A stretch of DNA of 43,614 bases, from positions 1 to 43,614 of the forward strand of contig JAFAYV010000026.1 in NCBI GenBank assembly GCA_019240115.1, given 5' to 3'. The notes beneath the pieces were generated by a model. The model searched no databases, was not told where the DNA came from, and was given only the letters and a program-made list of their open reading frames with translations. Shown in pieces: positions 1-7,482 of the stretch. Position 1 is the stretch's first letter; each line of letters begins with the position of its first letter. This stretch comes from Solirubrobacterales bacterium. GTDB taxonomy: Bacteria; Actinomycetota; Thermoleophilia; Solirubrobacterales; Solirubrobacteraceae. A program made the position numbers and the translations under genes.

Positions 1-1
1 C

Positions 2-1975
2 GCCGTCGCGCCCGCCGGCGCCGCCGCGCCCGCCGGCGCCGCCGCGCCCGTGGCGACCGTCATAGCCGTCATAGCCGTCATAGCCGTCATAGCCGCCGCG
101 CCCCGGGCGCATCGACGGCTTGCAGCAGCGGCCGCTGGCGAGGATCACCCCGTCGGCGCAGTGGGCCTCGATCGCCCCGTCGCCGAACTGCTCGTCGTAG
201 AGGCGGGCGTAGAGGCCGCCGTGGGCGAGCAGTTCGTCGTGGGTGCCGTGCTCGACGACGCGCCCCGCCTCGAGCGCGAAGATGACATCGGCGCGGCGGA
301 TGGTCGAGAGGCGGTGGGCGATGGCGATCGTCGTGCGCCGGCGAATGAGGTCCTCGAGCGCGCGCTGGACGATTCGCTCGGACTCGGTGTCGAGCGCCGA
401 GGTAGCCTCGTCGAGGATGAGGATCGGCGGGTCCTCGAGGATGACGCGCGCGATCGCCAGCCGCTGGCGCTCGCCGCCGGAGAAGCGGTAGCCCCGCTCG
501 CCGACGAGGGTCTGGTAGCCGTCGTCCGGCGCCATGATGCGGTCGTGGATGAAGGCCGCCCGGGCGGCGGCGACGACCTCGTCGTCGGTCGCCTCGGGCC
601 GGCCGTAGCGCAGGTTGTCGGCGACGGTGCCGCCGAACAGGTAGCTCTCCTGAGTCACGACGCCGACCGCGCCGGCGATCGTCGAGGCGGCGAGGTCGCG
701 CACGTCGTGGCCATCGATCAGCACCGCGCCCGCGTCGACGTCGTAGAGGCGGGGCACGAGATAGGAGATGGTCGTCTTGCCCGCCCCCGACGGTCCGACG
801 AGCGCGGCGAGCTGCCCCGGGCCGATCGCCATCGACACGTCGCGCAGCGCGGCCTCGGGCGCGCGCGCGCCGCTCCGCTCGCCGCCGCCGTAGCGAAAGC
901 CGACCTCGCGCAGCTGCACCTCGCCGCGGATCTCGGCGGCCGAGAGCGTCAGGGCGCCGGGGCGGTCGGTGATCGCCGGCCGCAGGTCGATGAGCTCGAA
1001 GATGCGACCGAACAGCGCGAGCGACGACTGGACGTCGACCGAGACCTGCAGCAACTGGTTGATCGGCATCAGCAACCGCGTCTGCAGCGTCGTGAAGGCG
1101 ACGAGCGTCCCCGCCGACAGCGCGCCGCTGCGGTCGCCCTGCAGGCCGGCGACGAGGTAGACGAGCGCCGGGCTGATGCCGAAGAACGCCTGGGTGATCG
1201 CGAAGAACCCGCGGCCGACCATCGCCTGGCGGACCTGCAGGTCGGCCTGGCGCGCGTTCTCGGCCTCGTAGCGCCTGACCTCGTGCTGCTGGCGGCCGAA
1301 GACCTTGGCGAGCAGGATCCCCGACACCGAGAGCGTCTCCTGCGTGATCGACCCCATCGTCGCCAGCGACGCCTGCGCCTCGCGCCGGGCCACGCGGCGC
1401 GAGGCGCCGACCCGGCGGCTGATCACGACGAACACCGGGGTCACGGCGAGCGAGATGACCGTCAGCAGCGGCGAGAGCAGCAGCATCGCCACCACCGAGG
1501 AGACGAGCGTGACGAGGTTGGAGACGACCGAGGAGGCGGTGCTCGTGATCGTCGTCTGCACGCCGCCGACGTCGTTGGCCAACCGCGACTGCACCTCGCC
1601 CGACCGCGTCTCGGTGTAGAAGGCCAGCGACAGCCGCTCGAGATGCGCGAACAACCGGTCGCGGAGGTCCTGGAGCACCCGGTTGCCGACGACCTCGGTC
1701 AGGTAGGTCTGCGCGACGTTCAGGACGCCGTTGGCGATCGGAATGGCGATCAGCGCGGCCACGAGCGGGTACAGCGCCACGAGGTCCGGCCCGCCGCGCA
1801 CGAACAGCGCGTCGTCGAACACCCGGCGGACGAGGAGCGCGCTGATCACGCTCAGCACCGAGGTCGTGAGGATCATCGCCACGATCCCGAGCAGCGGCCG
1901 CCGATGGGGCGTGAAGAGCGCGACGATCCGCCGTCCGAGACGCGGCGGTTCGGTGCGAGCGACGGCCGCGGTCAC
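2..1975 (-). CDS. ABC exporter, fused permease and ATPase (3' end outside window)
   Basis: Half-transporter of the lipid/multidrug exporter type (MsbA/LmrA/BmrA-like), expected to act as a dimer in the cytoplasmic membrane. The reverse strand is open through the left edge, giving 658 codons here. An N-terminal six-helix exporter domain comes first, then the nucleotide-binding domain: Walker A GPSGAGKTT near residue 390, signature FSGGERQRL near 495, Walker B ILILDEATSALD near 518, then the H-loop in IAIAHRLSTI. After the usual end of the family (LLAHGGLYARLYDEQF) the frame continues into a cysteine-containing stretch, four GYD triplets and Gly/Arg-rich GGAGGR repeats, which is unusual. The GTG at 1975 gives a conventional N-terminus; TTG at 2029 is an alternative. 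The substrate cannot be read from sequence. Confidence 0.9.
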   Translation of the reverse strand, partial: MTAAVARTEPPRLGRRIVALFTPHRRPLLGIVAMILTTSVLSVISALLVRRVFDDALFVRGGPDLVALYPLVAALIAIPIANGVLNVAQTYLTEVVGNRVLQDLRDRLFAHLERLSLAFYTETRSGEVQSRLANDVGGVQTTITSTASSVVSNLVTLVSSVVAMLLLSPLLTVISLAVTPVFVVISRRVGASRRVARREAQASLATMGSITQETLSVSGILLAKVFGRQQHEVRRYEAENARQADLQVRQAMVGRGFFAITQAFFGISPALVYLVAGLQGDRSGALSAGTLVAFTTLQTRLLMPINQLLQVSVDVQSSLALFGRIFELIDLRPAITDRPGALTLSAAEIRGEVQLREVGFRYGGGERSGARAPEAALRDVSMAIGPGQLAALVGPSGAGKTTISYLVPRLYDVDAGAVLIDGHDVRDLAASTIAGAVGVVTQESYLFGGTVADNLRYGRPEATDDEVVAAARAAFIHDRIMAPDDGYQTLVGERGYRFSGGERQRLAIARVILEDPPILILDEATSALDTESERIVQRALEDLIRRRTTIAIAHRLSTIRRADVIFALEAGRVVEHGTHDELLAHGGLYARLYDEQFGDGAIEAHCADGVILASGRCCKPSMRPGRGGYDGYDGYDGYDGRHGRGGAGGRGGAGGRDG
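59..94. repeat. 9-bp tandem repeat, 4 copies (GYD codons)
   Basis: The unit gtcatagcc is repeated four times perfectly. Read on the minus strand in the frame of the ABC exporter it encodes Gly-Tyr-Asp four times. An 18-bp GC-rich repeat at about 8-43 directly follows in that frame and encodes GGAGGR-like blocks. Both look like slippage-prone low-complexity coding DNA. Confidence 0.85.
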
Positions 1976-2148
1976 GAGCCCTCGCGCACGCGGTCCCGGC
2001 CGCTGCCGTCGCGATCGGAGAGATGCCAAGATCTCACACGGGCAGCTTAGGATGAACCGCCCCAATCGCGTGATGATCGGCCGCTACCCCCGCGATCTGA
2101 CCAGCTGCGGCTTCTGACGTGCGAGCGTACCGCGAGCCCGAGGGCTCG

Positions 2149-4485
2149 CTAGGTCCGCGTCAGCTCGCCTCCGCCCCGGGCGGTCCGCGAGCGGGCGGGC
2201 AGCTTGACCGGCGCGGCGTGCATCGTCCGCAGCCGGACCTCGCGCCACGACATGCCCTCCTTGAGCAGGGCGGGCGTGCCCATGAGCAGCGCGGTGGCGA
2301 CCTCGACGGCCTGCAGGATGACGCCGAACGCGACCCCGGTGCCGAAGCCGACGTGCCAGCCGGTGTGCAGCACCGCCGCGCACGCCGCTTGGAACACGCC
2401 GAGGTTGGCCGGGGTGGCGGGCAGCACCGCGGTGACGTTGACCGCGAACAGGACCGCCGCCGCGGCCCCGAGGCCGGCCTGGTGGGCGAGGCCGAGGGCG
2501 ACGAGCAGCACGTAGCAGGACACCCACTGCAGCGCCCAGGCGCCGAGCTGCGCGACGGCCGCCACGCCACCGAGCCGCCAGTTGACGAACACCGCCAGTC
2601 CCGCGCGCACCCGCGTCATCCCCCGGCGGGCCTGGACGAGCAGGCCCGAGACGCGACCGAACCGCTCCCGGGCCGCGCCGCGCAGCACGAGCGGCGCCAG
2701 CAGCACGAGCGCGAGCAGCGCCAGCGGGACGATCGCCGCTATGAGCAGCGCGTTCTGATGGCCGTCGAAGAGGTCGACCGACGAGAACATGACCGTCCCC
2801 AGGATCGCCAGGGCGACGATGTTCAACAGGGTCTGGGAGACAAGCGTGCCGAGCACGATCGGCAGGTGCTCGCGCGGGCGCCCCGTGCGCCGCGCGACGA
2901 TGAGCGCGCGCGACGGCTCCCCGAGCCGCGCCGGCAGCGTCGAGGACATGAGCACGCCGATGAAGGTGCCCTGCATGGCGTCGGACAATCGCACCCGGAC
3001 CGCGGGCAGCGCGGCCTTCAGGATCGAGTGCCAGGAGACCGCGCGCAGGACCATCGCGGTGCACATGAGCGCGAGCCCGAGCACGACGAACGAGGGGCTC
3101 GAGGCGAGCAGCGCCGCGGCGATGCTCTGCAGCCCGATCTGGTTCAGGGCCAGGACGGCGAGCAGCAGCGCGCCGAGCGACACCGCGGCCAGGGCCGCAC
3201 GCCGGGCGGCCGAGATCCACGGGTTGGCCCCTCGCTGGTCGGGTGCCGACGGCTCGAGGCTCGGCAGCCGTCGCGCCGGCACGTGGGGCGCCAGATCGGC
3301 GGAGCGCAGGCCGATGCCGACCGCGACCCGCGTCCCAAGGGTCCGCGGCTCGCCGACGGCGATCGCGTCCTCGTAGGCGGTCATCACCTCGCCGGCGATG
3401 CGGGGCCAGGCAAAGCGCTCGACGTGCTCGCGCGCCGCGCGCGCCATCCGCTCGCGGCGCTCGGGCTCCTCCCACAGGTCGCGCAGCGTCTCCGCAAGCG
3501 CCTGCGGGTCCCCGGCGGGCACGAGCACCCCGTCGACGCCGTCGCGGACGACGTCGCGATAGCCGGCGATGTCCGAGGCGACCACGGGGGTGCCCGCGGC
3601 GAACGCCTCGGTCAGGACCATCCCGAACGACTCGCCGCGCAGCGAGGGCGCGCACAGCAGGTCGGCGTCGGCGAGCTCGGCGCGCTTGCGCTCATCGTCG
3701 ACCTTGCCGAGCACGCGGACCCCGTGGTCGTCCATCAGCAGCGGCGCGAGCTCGTCGTGGGTCGATCCGATGACGGTCAACTCGCACGGGATGTGCTCGC
3801 GGAGCGCCTCGAAGGCGCGCAGCAGCAGCGGCAGGCCCTTGCGCTGCACCGACTGGCCGACGAACACGACGCGGAGGCAATCGGCGCGTGCCGCGTCGTG
3901 GTGGGCGGGCAATGCCGACTCGATGTGCACCCCGTTGGGGATGACGCGGTAGTGGCCGCCGAAGAAGCGACGTCCGGTCCACGCCGCCGCCTCAGAGACG
4001 GCGATCCGCACGTGGAGCCGGTTGAGCATCCAGCGAGCGCCCATCGCGATCCCGATGCCGTTGGTCAGACGGTTCTCCGAGAAGGAGTGAAAGGTGCCGA
4101 CGAGCGGGCGGCCGGCCCACTCGGCGGCCACCCAGCCGGCCAGCGGGGCGACGGGCTCGTGGATGTGGACGACGTCGTAGCCGCCGACGCGCAGCTCGGA
4201 GCCGAGCCTCGCCACCCCGGTCGGCGTGACCGAGAGGTTCGAGACCGCGCCGTTGGCCCTGATCCCGACGGTGCGCCCGAGCGAGATCAGGTAGTCGGGC
4301 GCGACCACCGGCTGCGGGCCGGCGCCGCGATGCAGCGCGGCGGACACGAGGTCGAGGGGGTCGTAGGGGGCGAGCACCCGGACGTGGTGGCCGTCGGCGA
4401 TGAAGCGCTCGGCCAGCGCCTCGATGTGCCGGGTGACGCCGCCCGGATACGTCCACGAATACGGGGACACCAGCGCGATCCTCAT
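2149..4485 (-). CDS. GT4 glycosyltransferase fused to UPF0104 membrane domain
   Basis: Bifunctional membrane protein of 778 aa. Residues 1 to about 385 are a GT-B glycosyltransferase of family GT4 (PimA-like): the N-terminal SPYSWTYPGGVTRH loop and the donor-site motif GESFGMVLTEAFAAGTPVVA are clear. Residues about 395-720 form a multi-helix domain of the lysylphosphatidylglycerol-synthase TM/UPF0104 family, with its hallmark LPARLGEPSRA and TPANLGVFQAA. The MprF flippase domain belongs to the same family, so the protein may glycosylate a lipid on the inner face and help move it; that coupling is inference. ATG at 4485 is preferred over the adjacent ATG at 4488 because a TACAGT hexamer ends 7 nt before it. 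The tail is basic and probably cytoplasmic. Confidence 0.88.
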   Translation of the reverse strand: MRIALVSPYSWTYPGGVTRHIEALAERFIADGHHVRVLAPYDPLDLVSAALHRGAGPQPVVAPDYLISLGRTVGIRANGAVSNLSVTPTGVARLGSELRVGGYDVVHIHEPVAPLAGWVAAEWAGRPLVGTFHSFSENRLTNGIGIAMGARWMLNRLHVRIAVSEAAAWTGRRFFGGHYRVIPNGVHIESALPAHHDAARADCLRVVFVGQSVQRKGLPLLLRAFEALREHIPCELTVIGSTHDELAPLLMDDHGVRVLGKVDDERKRAELADADLLCAPSLRGESFGMVLTEAFAAGTPVVASDIAGYRDVVRDGVDGVLVPAGDPQALAETLRDLWEEPERRERMARAAREHVERFAWPRIAGEVMTAYEDAIAVGEPRTLGTRVAVGIGLRSADLAPHVPARRLPSLEPSAPDQRGANPWISAARRAALAAVSLGALLLAVLALNQIGLQSIAAALLASSPSFVVLGLALMCTAMVLRAVSWHSILKAALPAVRVRLSDAMQGTFIGVLMSSTLPARLGEPSRALIVARRTGRPREHLPIVLGTLVSQTLLNIVALAILGTVMFSSVDLFDGHQNALLIAAIVPLALLALVLLAPLVLRGAARERFGRVSGLLVQARRGMTRVRAGLAVFVNWRLGGVAAVAQLGAWALQWVSCYVLLVALGLAHQAGLGAAAAVLFAVNVTAVLPATPANLGVFQAACAAVLHTGWHVGFGTGVAFGVILQAVEVATALLMGTPALLKEGMSWREVRLRTMHAAPVKLPARSRTARGGGELTRT

Positions 4486-4492
4486 CATGCTT

Positions 4493-4498
4493 ACTGTA
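4493..4498 (-). promoter_or_regulatory. -10 element TACAGT, glycosyltransferase gene
   Basis: TACAGT on the minus strand, 7 nt before ATG 4485, with no Shine-Dalgarno sequence between. Consistent with a leaderless mRNA; predicted only. Confidence 0.5.
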
Positions 4499-4537
4499 TC
4501 TTCTACCCCAAGGTCGAGGACCGGTTTCGGCTTCGCC

Positions 4538-4543
4538 TATCAT
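4538..4543 (+). promoter_or_regulatory. -10 element TATCAT, hemQ
   Basis: TATCAT lies 7 nt before the hemQ ATG. The gap cgctggg leaves room only for a leaderless or nearly leaderless transcript. Confidence 0.55.
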
Positions 4544-4550
4544 CGCTGGG

Positions 4551-5237
4551 ATGCGGGTGCGCCAGTTCGTGAAGTACACGTTCCTGCAGGTCGATCCGGC
4601 TTGGCGGCGGCTCGACGACGAGCAGCGCGCCGCCGACAAGCGCGAGTTCATCGCCGCCTGCGAGGACTTCGCCGACGGGCACCTGCTGCGCGCGTTCTCG
4701 CTCGTGGGAACGCGCGGCGACGCCGATCTGCTGCTGCTCAGCCAGGCGCAGAACCTCGAGCGCATCCACGAGTTCCACGTCGTCCTCGCGCAGTCGGGGC
4801 TGATGAAGTGGTGCACGGTTCCCTATTCGCTGCTGGCGATGACCAAGGAGTCGGAGTACTCCGACGAGTCCCGCCTCGAAGTTCGACCCGCCCACGGCAG
4901 GTACCTGTTCGTCTATCCGTTCGTCAAGACGCGGCAGTGGTACCTGCTCTCCTCCGACGAGCGCTGGCGGATCATGCAGGAGCACATTCGGGTGGGGCGC
5001 GAATACCCCTCGGTAGACCTGAACACGAGCTACTCGTTCGGCCTCGATGACCAGGAGTTCGTCGTCGCCTTCGAGACCGACGACCCGGCCGACTTCCTCG
5101 ACCTCGTCCAGCGGCTGCGCACGACCGAGTCGAGCGCGTTCACGGCCCGCGACACGCCAACCTTCACCTGCATCGCGTGCTCGGTGCAGCGCGCGCTCGG
5201 CGCCCTCGACGGCGCGGCGATGTCGATCTCCGCGTGA
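4551..5237 (+). CDS. hemQ: Coproheme decarboxylase HemQ (chlorite dismutase family)
   Basis: 228 aa, usual length for actinobacterial HemQ, which oxidatively decarboxylates coproheme III to heme b at the end of the coproporphyrin-dependent heme pathway. Recognisable blocks are YPFVKTRQWYLL, the heme-side helix RIMQEHIRVGREYP, and NTSYSFGLDDQEFVVAFETD followed by LRTTESSAFTARDTPTFT. The N-terminal ferredoxin-like half (RQFVKYTFLQVDPAWRRL) is also typical. True chlorite dismutase is less likely because the sequence follows the HemQ pattern throughout. The gene stands alone, next to Fe-S assembly genes, which links it to iron use. The start is fixed by the TATCAT hexamer just upstream. Confidence 0.9.
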   Translation: MRVRQFVKYTFLQVDPAWRRLDDEQRAADKREFIAACEDFADGHLLRAFSLVGTRGDADLLLLSQAQNLERIHEFHVVLAQSGLMKWCTVPYSLLAMTKESEYSDESRLEVRPAHGRYLFVYPFVKTRQWYLLSSDERWRIMQEHIRVGREYPSVDLNTSYSFGLDDQEFVVAFETDDPADFLDLVQRLRTTESSAFTARDTPTFTCIACSVQRALGALDGAAMSISA

Positions 5238-5269
5238 GGCGGACGCGGCGCTAGACCGCTGACGCGGCG

Positions 5270-5623
5270 CTAGACCGCGGACACCTCTTCCTCGTCCGCG
5301 ACGCGGAACGAGGAGCCGCAGCCACAGGCAGCGGTGACGTTGGGATTGTCGACCTTGAAGCCCGCCCCTTGGAGGCCGTCGACGAAGTCGATCACCGAGC
5401 CGCGCACGTAGGGAAGGCTCGGGCGATCGACCAGCAGGCGGATCCCCTTGTCCTCGAACACCTCGTCCCCGTCGCGCTGCTCGTCGAAGGCAAGCGCATA
5501 TTGAAAGCCCGAGCAGCCGCCGCCGCGCACGCCGACTCGCAGGCCGGCGGTCTCGACGACCCCGTTCTGGGTGGCGAGGAACTCGCGGACCTTCTCGGCA
5601 CCCTTGTCGGTGAGAGTGATCAT
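5270..5623 (-). CDS. erpA: A-type Fe-S carrier ErpA/IscA
   Basis: 117-aa HesB/IscA-type scaffold that passes Fe-S clusters to apo-proteins. The three cluster-binding cysteines are present: one in RGGGCSGFQYAL and two in the C-terminal ACGCGSSF. A start 7 codons upstream (5644) is possible, but ATG 5623 gives the normal family N-terminus MITLTDKGAEKV and sits 10 nt after TATACT. Divergent from bolA-grxD with the two promoters interleaved, and downstream of convergent hemQ. The layout suggests a local iron-cofactor unit. Confidence 0.92.
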   Translation of the reverse strand: MITLTDKGAEKVREFLATQNGVVETAGLRVGVRGGGCSGFQYALAFDEQRDGDEVFEDKGIRLLVDRPSLPYVRGSVIDFVDGLQGAGFKVDNPNVTAACGCGSSFRVADEEEVSAV

Positions 5624-5633
5624 TACTTTCGGA

Positions 5634-5639
5634 AGTATA
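5634..5639 (-). promoter_or_regulatory. -10 element TATACT, erpA
   Basis: TATACT on the minus strand, 10 nt before ATG 5623. Best match to the TATAAT consensus among the leaderless candidates here. No convincing -35 hexamer is visible. Confidence 0.55.
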
Positions 5640-5654
5640 GCCATGGCCTCTCGC

Positions 5655-5660
5655 TACGCT
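5655..5660 (+). promoter_or_regulatory. -10 element TACGCT, bolA
   Basis: TACGCT ends 6 nt before GTG 5667. It lies 16-26 bp from the erpA -10 on the other strand, so the two divergent promoters probably share control sequences. Confidence 0.45.
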
Positions 5661-5666
5661 TCAGAC

Positions 5667-5906
5667 GTGTCCGCAACTCCAGAGGAGCTCAAGGAACGGA
5701 TCGAGTCGGGAATCCCCGGCGCCGTGGCCACCGTGACCGGGGACGGCCACCACTTCAACGCCGTGGTCCGCGCACCCGCGTTCGACGGCAAGACCCGTAT
5801 CGCGCAGCACCGGCTCGTCTACGACGTGTTCGGCGACGAGCTCGGGGACCGGATCCACGCCCTCTCCATCCAGATCCAGCCATCGCAAGTAGAGGAGGCT
5901 CGATGA
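5667..5906 (+). CDS. bolA: BolA family protein
   Basis: 79 aa from GTG 5667; an ATG at 5643 in the same frame would add 8 residues, but the TACGCT hexamer lies inside that extension. The BolA/IbaG fold is recognisable: helix TPEELKERIESGIPGA, the GDGHHFNAVVRAPAF strand region with adjacent histidines, then KTRIAQHRLVYDVFGDEL with the conserved HR-x-VY pattern, and a short end. BolA proteins pair with CGFS monothiol glutaredoxins to bind and deliver [2Fe-2S] clusters. The next gene encodes that partner and overlaps the bolA stop codon by 4 nt (ATGA), so the two are translated together. Confidence 0.88.
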   Translation: MSATPEELKERIESGIPGAVATVTGDGHHFNAVVRAPAFDGKTRIAQHRLVYDVFGDELGDRIHALSIQIQPSQVEEAR

Positions 5907-6301
5907 GCGACGAAACGTCCAACCCGATGCGCGACGCGATCTCGGAGGCGATCTCCGAGAACCCCGTGATCCTGTTCATGAAGGGCAACCCCGAGGCCCC
6001 CGCGTGCGGCTTCTCGGCCCGCACCGTCGCCATCCTGCAGTCCCTCGGCGCACAGTACGCGGCCGTCGACATCCTGCCCGATCCCCGGATCCGCCAGGAG
6101 CTCTCGGCCCTCTCGCAGTGGCCGACGATCCCCCAGCTGTTCGTCAACGGCGAGCTGGTCGGCGGCTGCGACATCGTCTCCGAGATGTACCAGTCGGGCG
6201 AGCTCGCCCAGACGCTCGGCATCGAGGCGGCCCCGGCGGCGGCCGAGCCCGAGCCGCCCGCCGTGCGGTCGGCGCCGATGACGATCGAGAACCGGCTGTA
6301 G
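5903..6301 (+). CDS. grxD: Monothiol glutaredoxin, Grx4/GrxD type
   Basis: 132 aa. The single-cysteine active site CGFS is present in PEAPACGFSARTV, preceded by the FMKGNPEAP strand that contacts glutathione, and followed by WPTIPQLFVNGELVGGCD with the cis-proline loop. These enzymes bind a glutathione-ligated [2Fe-2S] cluster and transfer it, usually with BolA. The gene starts inside the bolA stop (ATGA) after a strong AGAGGAGG ribosome site. The C-terminus carries about 25 extra residues rich in Ala, Pro and Glu, a low-complexity tail not needed for the fold. Confidence 0.93.
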   Translation: MSDETSNPMRDAISEAISENPVILFMKGNPEAPACGFSARTVAILQSLGAQYAAVDILPDPRIRQELSALSQWPTIPQLFVNGELVGGCDIVSEMYQSGELAQTLGIEAAPAAAEPEPPAVRSAPMTIENRL

Positions 6302-6319
6302 CTGAGAATCTTGGTTTAC

Positions 6320-6433
6320 GTGGTCCGGGCCCGAGCGCCCGGGCCATCGCAACCCCCGCACCGGGGCGCTAGCCGCACCAGCGGTGGTCCGGGCCCGGGC
6401 CCCCGGGCCATCGCAACCCCCGCACCGGGGCGC
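6320..6433. repeat. Two 50-bp direct repeats between convergent genes
   Basis: Copies at 6320-6369 and 6384-6433 match at 48 of 50 positions, with a 64-bp period. Each holds GC-rich inverted segments (gcccgg/ccgggc, and cccc/gggg around cgcac), so RNA from either strand could fold. They occupy the gap between grxD (plus) and the DUF3618 gene (minus), so a paired bidirectional terminator is a reasonable guess. There is no T-tract. Confidence 0.75.
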
Positions 6434-6456
6434 CGACGCCAGCGTCAGCGGTGGCG

Positions 6457-6693
6457 CTAGCGGCGCCCGCGGCGGCGGCCGAAGACCAGCGCCCCGAGGG
6501 CGGCGACCCCGCCGCCGATCACGAACCCCGCGACGGCGGCGCCGATCAGCGCCGGCTGCTGGTTGGCGCGCAGCTGTGAGCGCCAATCGGCGAGCTTGGC
6601 GACCTCGACGCGCACCTGCTCGACCGCCGTCCCGAGGTCCTGACGGTTGCGCTCGATCGAGTTGCGGATCTCCTCCGGGGTCCGCGTCGCCAT
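6457..6693 (-). CDS. DUF3618 membrane protein
   Basis: 78 aa. The N-terminal half, RTPEEIRNSIERNRQDLG followed by a heptad-like stretch, matches the DUF3618 family. A single C-terminal helix (ALIGAAVAGFVIGGGVAALG) ends in an Arg-rich FGRRRGRR anchor. Last gene of a four-gene set of small membrane proteins; its ATG overlaps the stop of the preceding gene by 1 nt. Function unknown; such genes typically sit next to Holin-X genes in actinobacteria. Confidence 0.8.
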   Translation of the reverse strand: MATRTPEEIRNSIERNRQDLGTAVEQVRVEVAKLADWRSQLRANQQPALIGAAVAGFVIGGGVAALGALVFGRRRGRR

Positions 6694-7097
6694 CAGCGTT
6701 CGGCCCCGGGCTGCACGGTGGCGCGGATCTTCTTGGCCTCGTCGATCGCCATCTCGGGCTTCGGCGCCCCGACCTTCAGCTTGCGCCACGCGAACAGGAA
6801 CACGATCGCCGTCGCCAGCAGCAGCGCGACCATGACGATCGCGAAGCCCAGCCACTTGGAACCGAGGATGCTGTCCAGGACGGTCGCGATCGTCAGCAGC
6901 ACGAAGATGAGCCCGAACACGCCGAACACCGCGCCGACGGCGACCGCGACGGCGCCGCGCGCGAGGCTCGAGACCTTCGTCGTGACCTCGGCCTTGGCGA
7001 GCTCGATCTCCTCGCGGACGAGCAGCGAGACCTTCTCGGAGGCCTGCGAGACGGCGGCTCCGAGCGTGTCGCGGCTGGGGCGGGGGTCAGCGGGCAA
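6693..7097 (-). CDS. Actinobacterial Holin-X family membrane protein
   Basis: 134 aa. An amphipathic N-terminal helix (VSLLVREEIELAKAEVTTKV) is followed by two long membrane helices, about residues 48-74 and 82-106, then a charged tail. This is the layout of the putative Holin-X/phage_holin_3_6 families. Despite the name there is no phage context and no lysin gene; a membrane-organising or stress role is equally possible. It overlaps both neighbours, so translation is probably coupled across the operon. Confidence 0.8.
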   Translation of the reverse strand: MPADPRPSRDTLGAAVSQASEKVSLLVREEIELAKAEVTTKVSSLARGAVAVAVGAVFGVFGLIFVLLTIATVLDSILGSKWLGFAIVMVALLLATAIVFLFAWRKLKVGAPKPEMAIDEAKKIRATVQPGAER

Positions 7098-7326
7098 GGC
7101 GCCGGAGGATCATGGCCAGGACGAGTCCGCCGCCGAACGCCGCCCCGACGGCCACCTCGGGTCGTTCATCAGCCAGCTTCTGGACATCGGCGAGCGGTCC
7201 GGACGGCGGCTGCGCCGACGCCCGGCCGCCGGCCGCCTCGCCGCGCACCGAGGCGGCCACCGCGGGCGGCGGATCGGGCGCGGGCGACGTCGAAACCGCG
7301 CCCGGCGATGGTGGCTGGTCGGTCAC
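7087..7326 (-). CDS. Small Pro-rich protein with C-terminal membrane helix
   Basis: 79 aa from GTG. A disordered Pro/Ala/Ser-rich first half leads into ADERPEVAVGAAFGGGLVLA and a short basic end, so it is probably tail-anchored. The membrane segment resembles the end of DUF883/ElaB-like proteins, but the family cannot be assigned firmly. Its GTG overlaps the preceding stop by 4 nt and its own end overlaps the Holin-X gene by 11 nt. Confidence 0.65.
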   Translation of the reverse strand: MTDQPPSPGAVSTSPAPDPPPAVAASVRGEAAGGRASAQPPSGPLADVQKLADERPEVAVGAAFGGGLVLAMILRRLAR

Positions 7327-7463
7327 TCAGGCGGCTCTTCGCCGAACACGCGCAGGTAGATCATGGCCGCCACGCGCGTGGCCACGAGGCTCGCGAGCGC
7401 GCCCATCCCGGCCACCAGTCCGGACCAGATCAGGCGCTTGACGAGGGGGCTCTCGGTCATCAT
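7323..7463 (-). CDS. 46-codon membrane protein, first gene of the operon
   Basis: A very short frame beginning MMTESPLVKRLIWSG with one membrane helix (about residues 10-38) and an acidic end GEEPPE. I call it because its stop overlaps the next GTG by 4 nt in the translationally coupled GTGA form, its hydrophobic pattern is regular, and it leads a run of similar genes. It resembles short DUF4235-like proteins only loosely. Homologue searches often miss genes this small. A second ATG at 7460 is an equally good start. Confidence 0.6.
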   Translation of the reverse strand: MMTESPLVKRLIWSGLVAGMGALASLVATRVAAMIYLRVFGEEPPE

Positions 7464-7482
7464 CAAGCGGATTCAAGCAGAC

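Noticed and set aside
50-2050. Long plus-strand open frame of 666 codons
   Set aside because: It is the exact antisense of the ABC exporter; its residues are a low-complexity mirror of the ATPase motifs.
2119-4572. Plus-strand open frame of 817 codons
   Set aside because: Antisense to the glycosyltransferase fusion, which has all family motifs on the other strand.
5571-5666. BolA with a longer N-terminus
   Set aside because: The extension is antisense to erpA and contains both divergent -10 elements.
6693-7097. Prophage remnant suggested by the Holin-X gene
   Set aside because: Holin-X/DUF3618 operons are ordinary chromosomal genes in actinobacteria, and no lysin, capsid or integrase gene is near.
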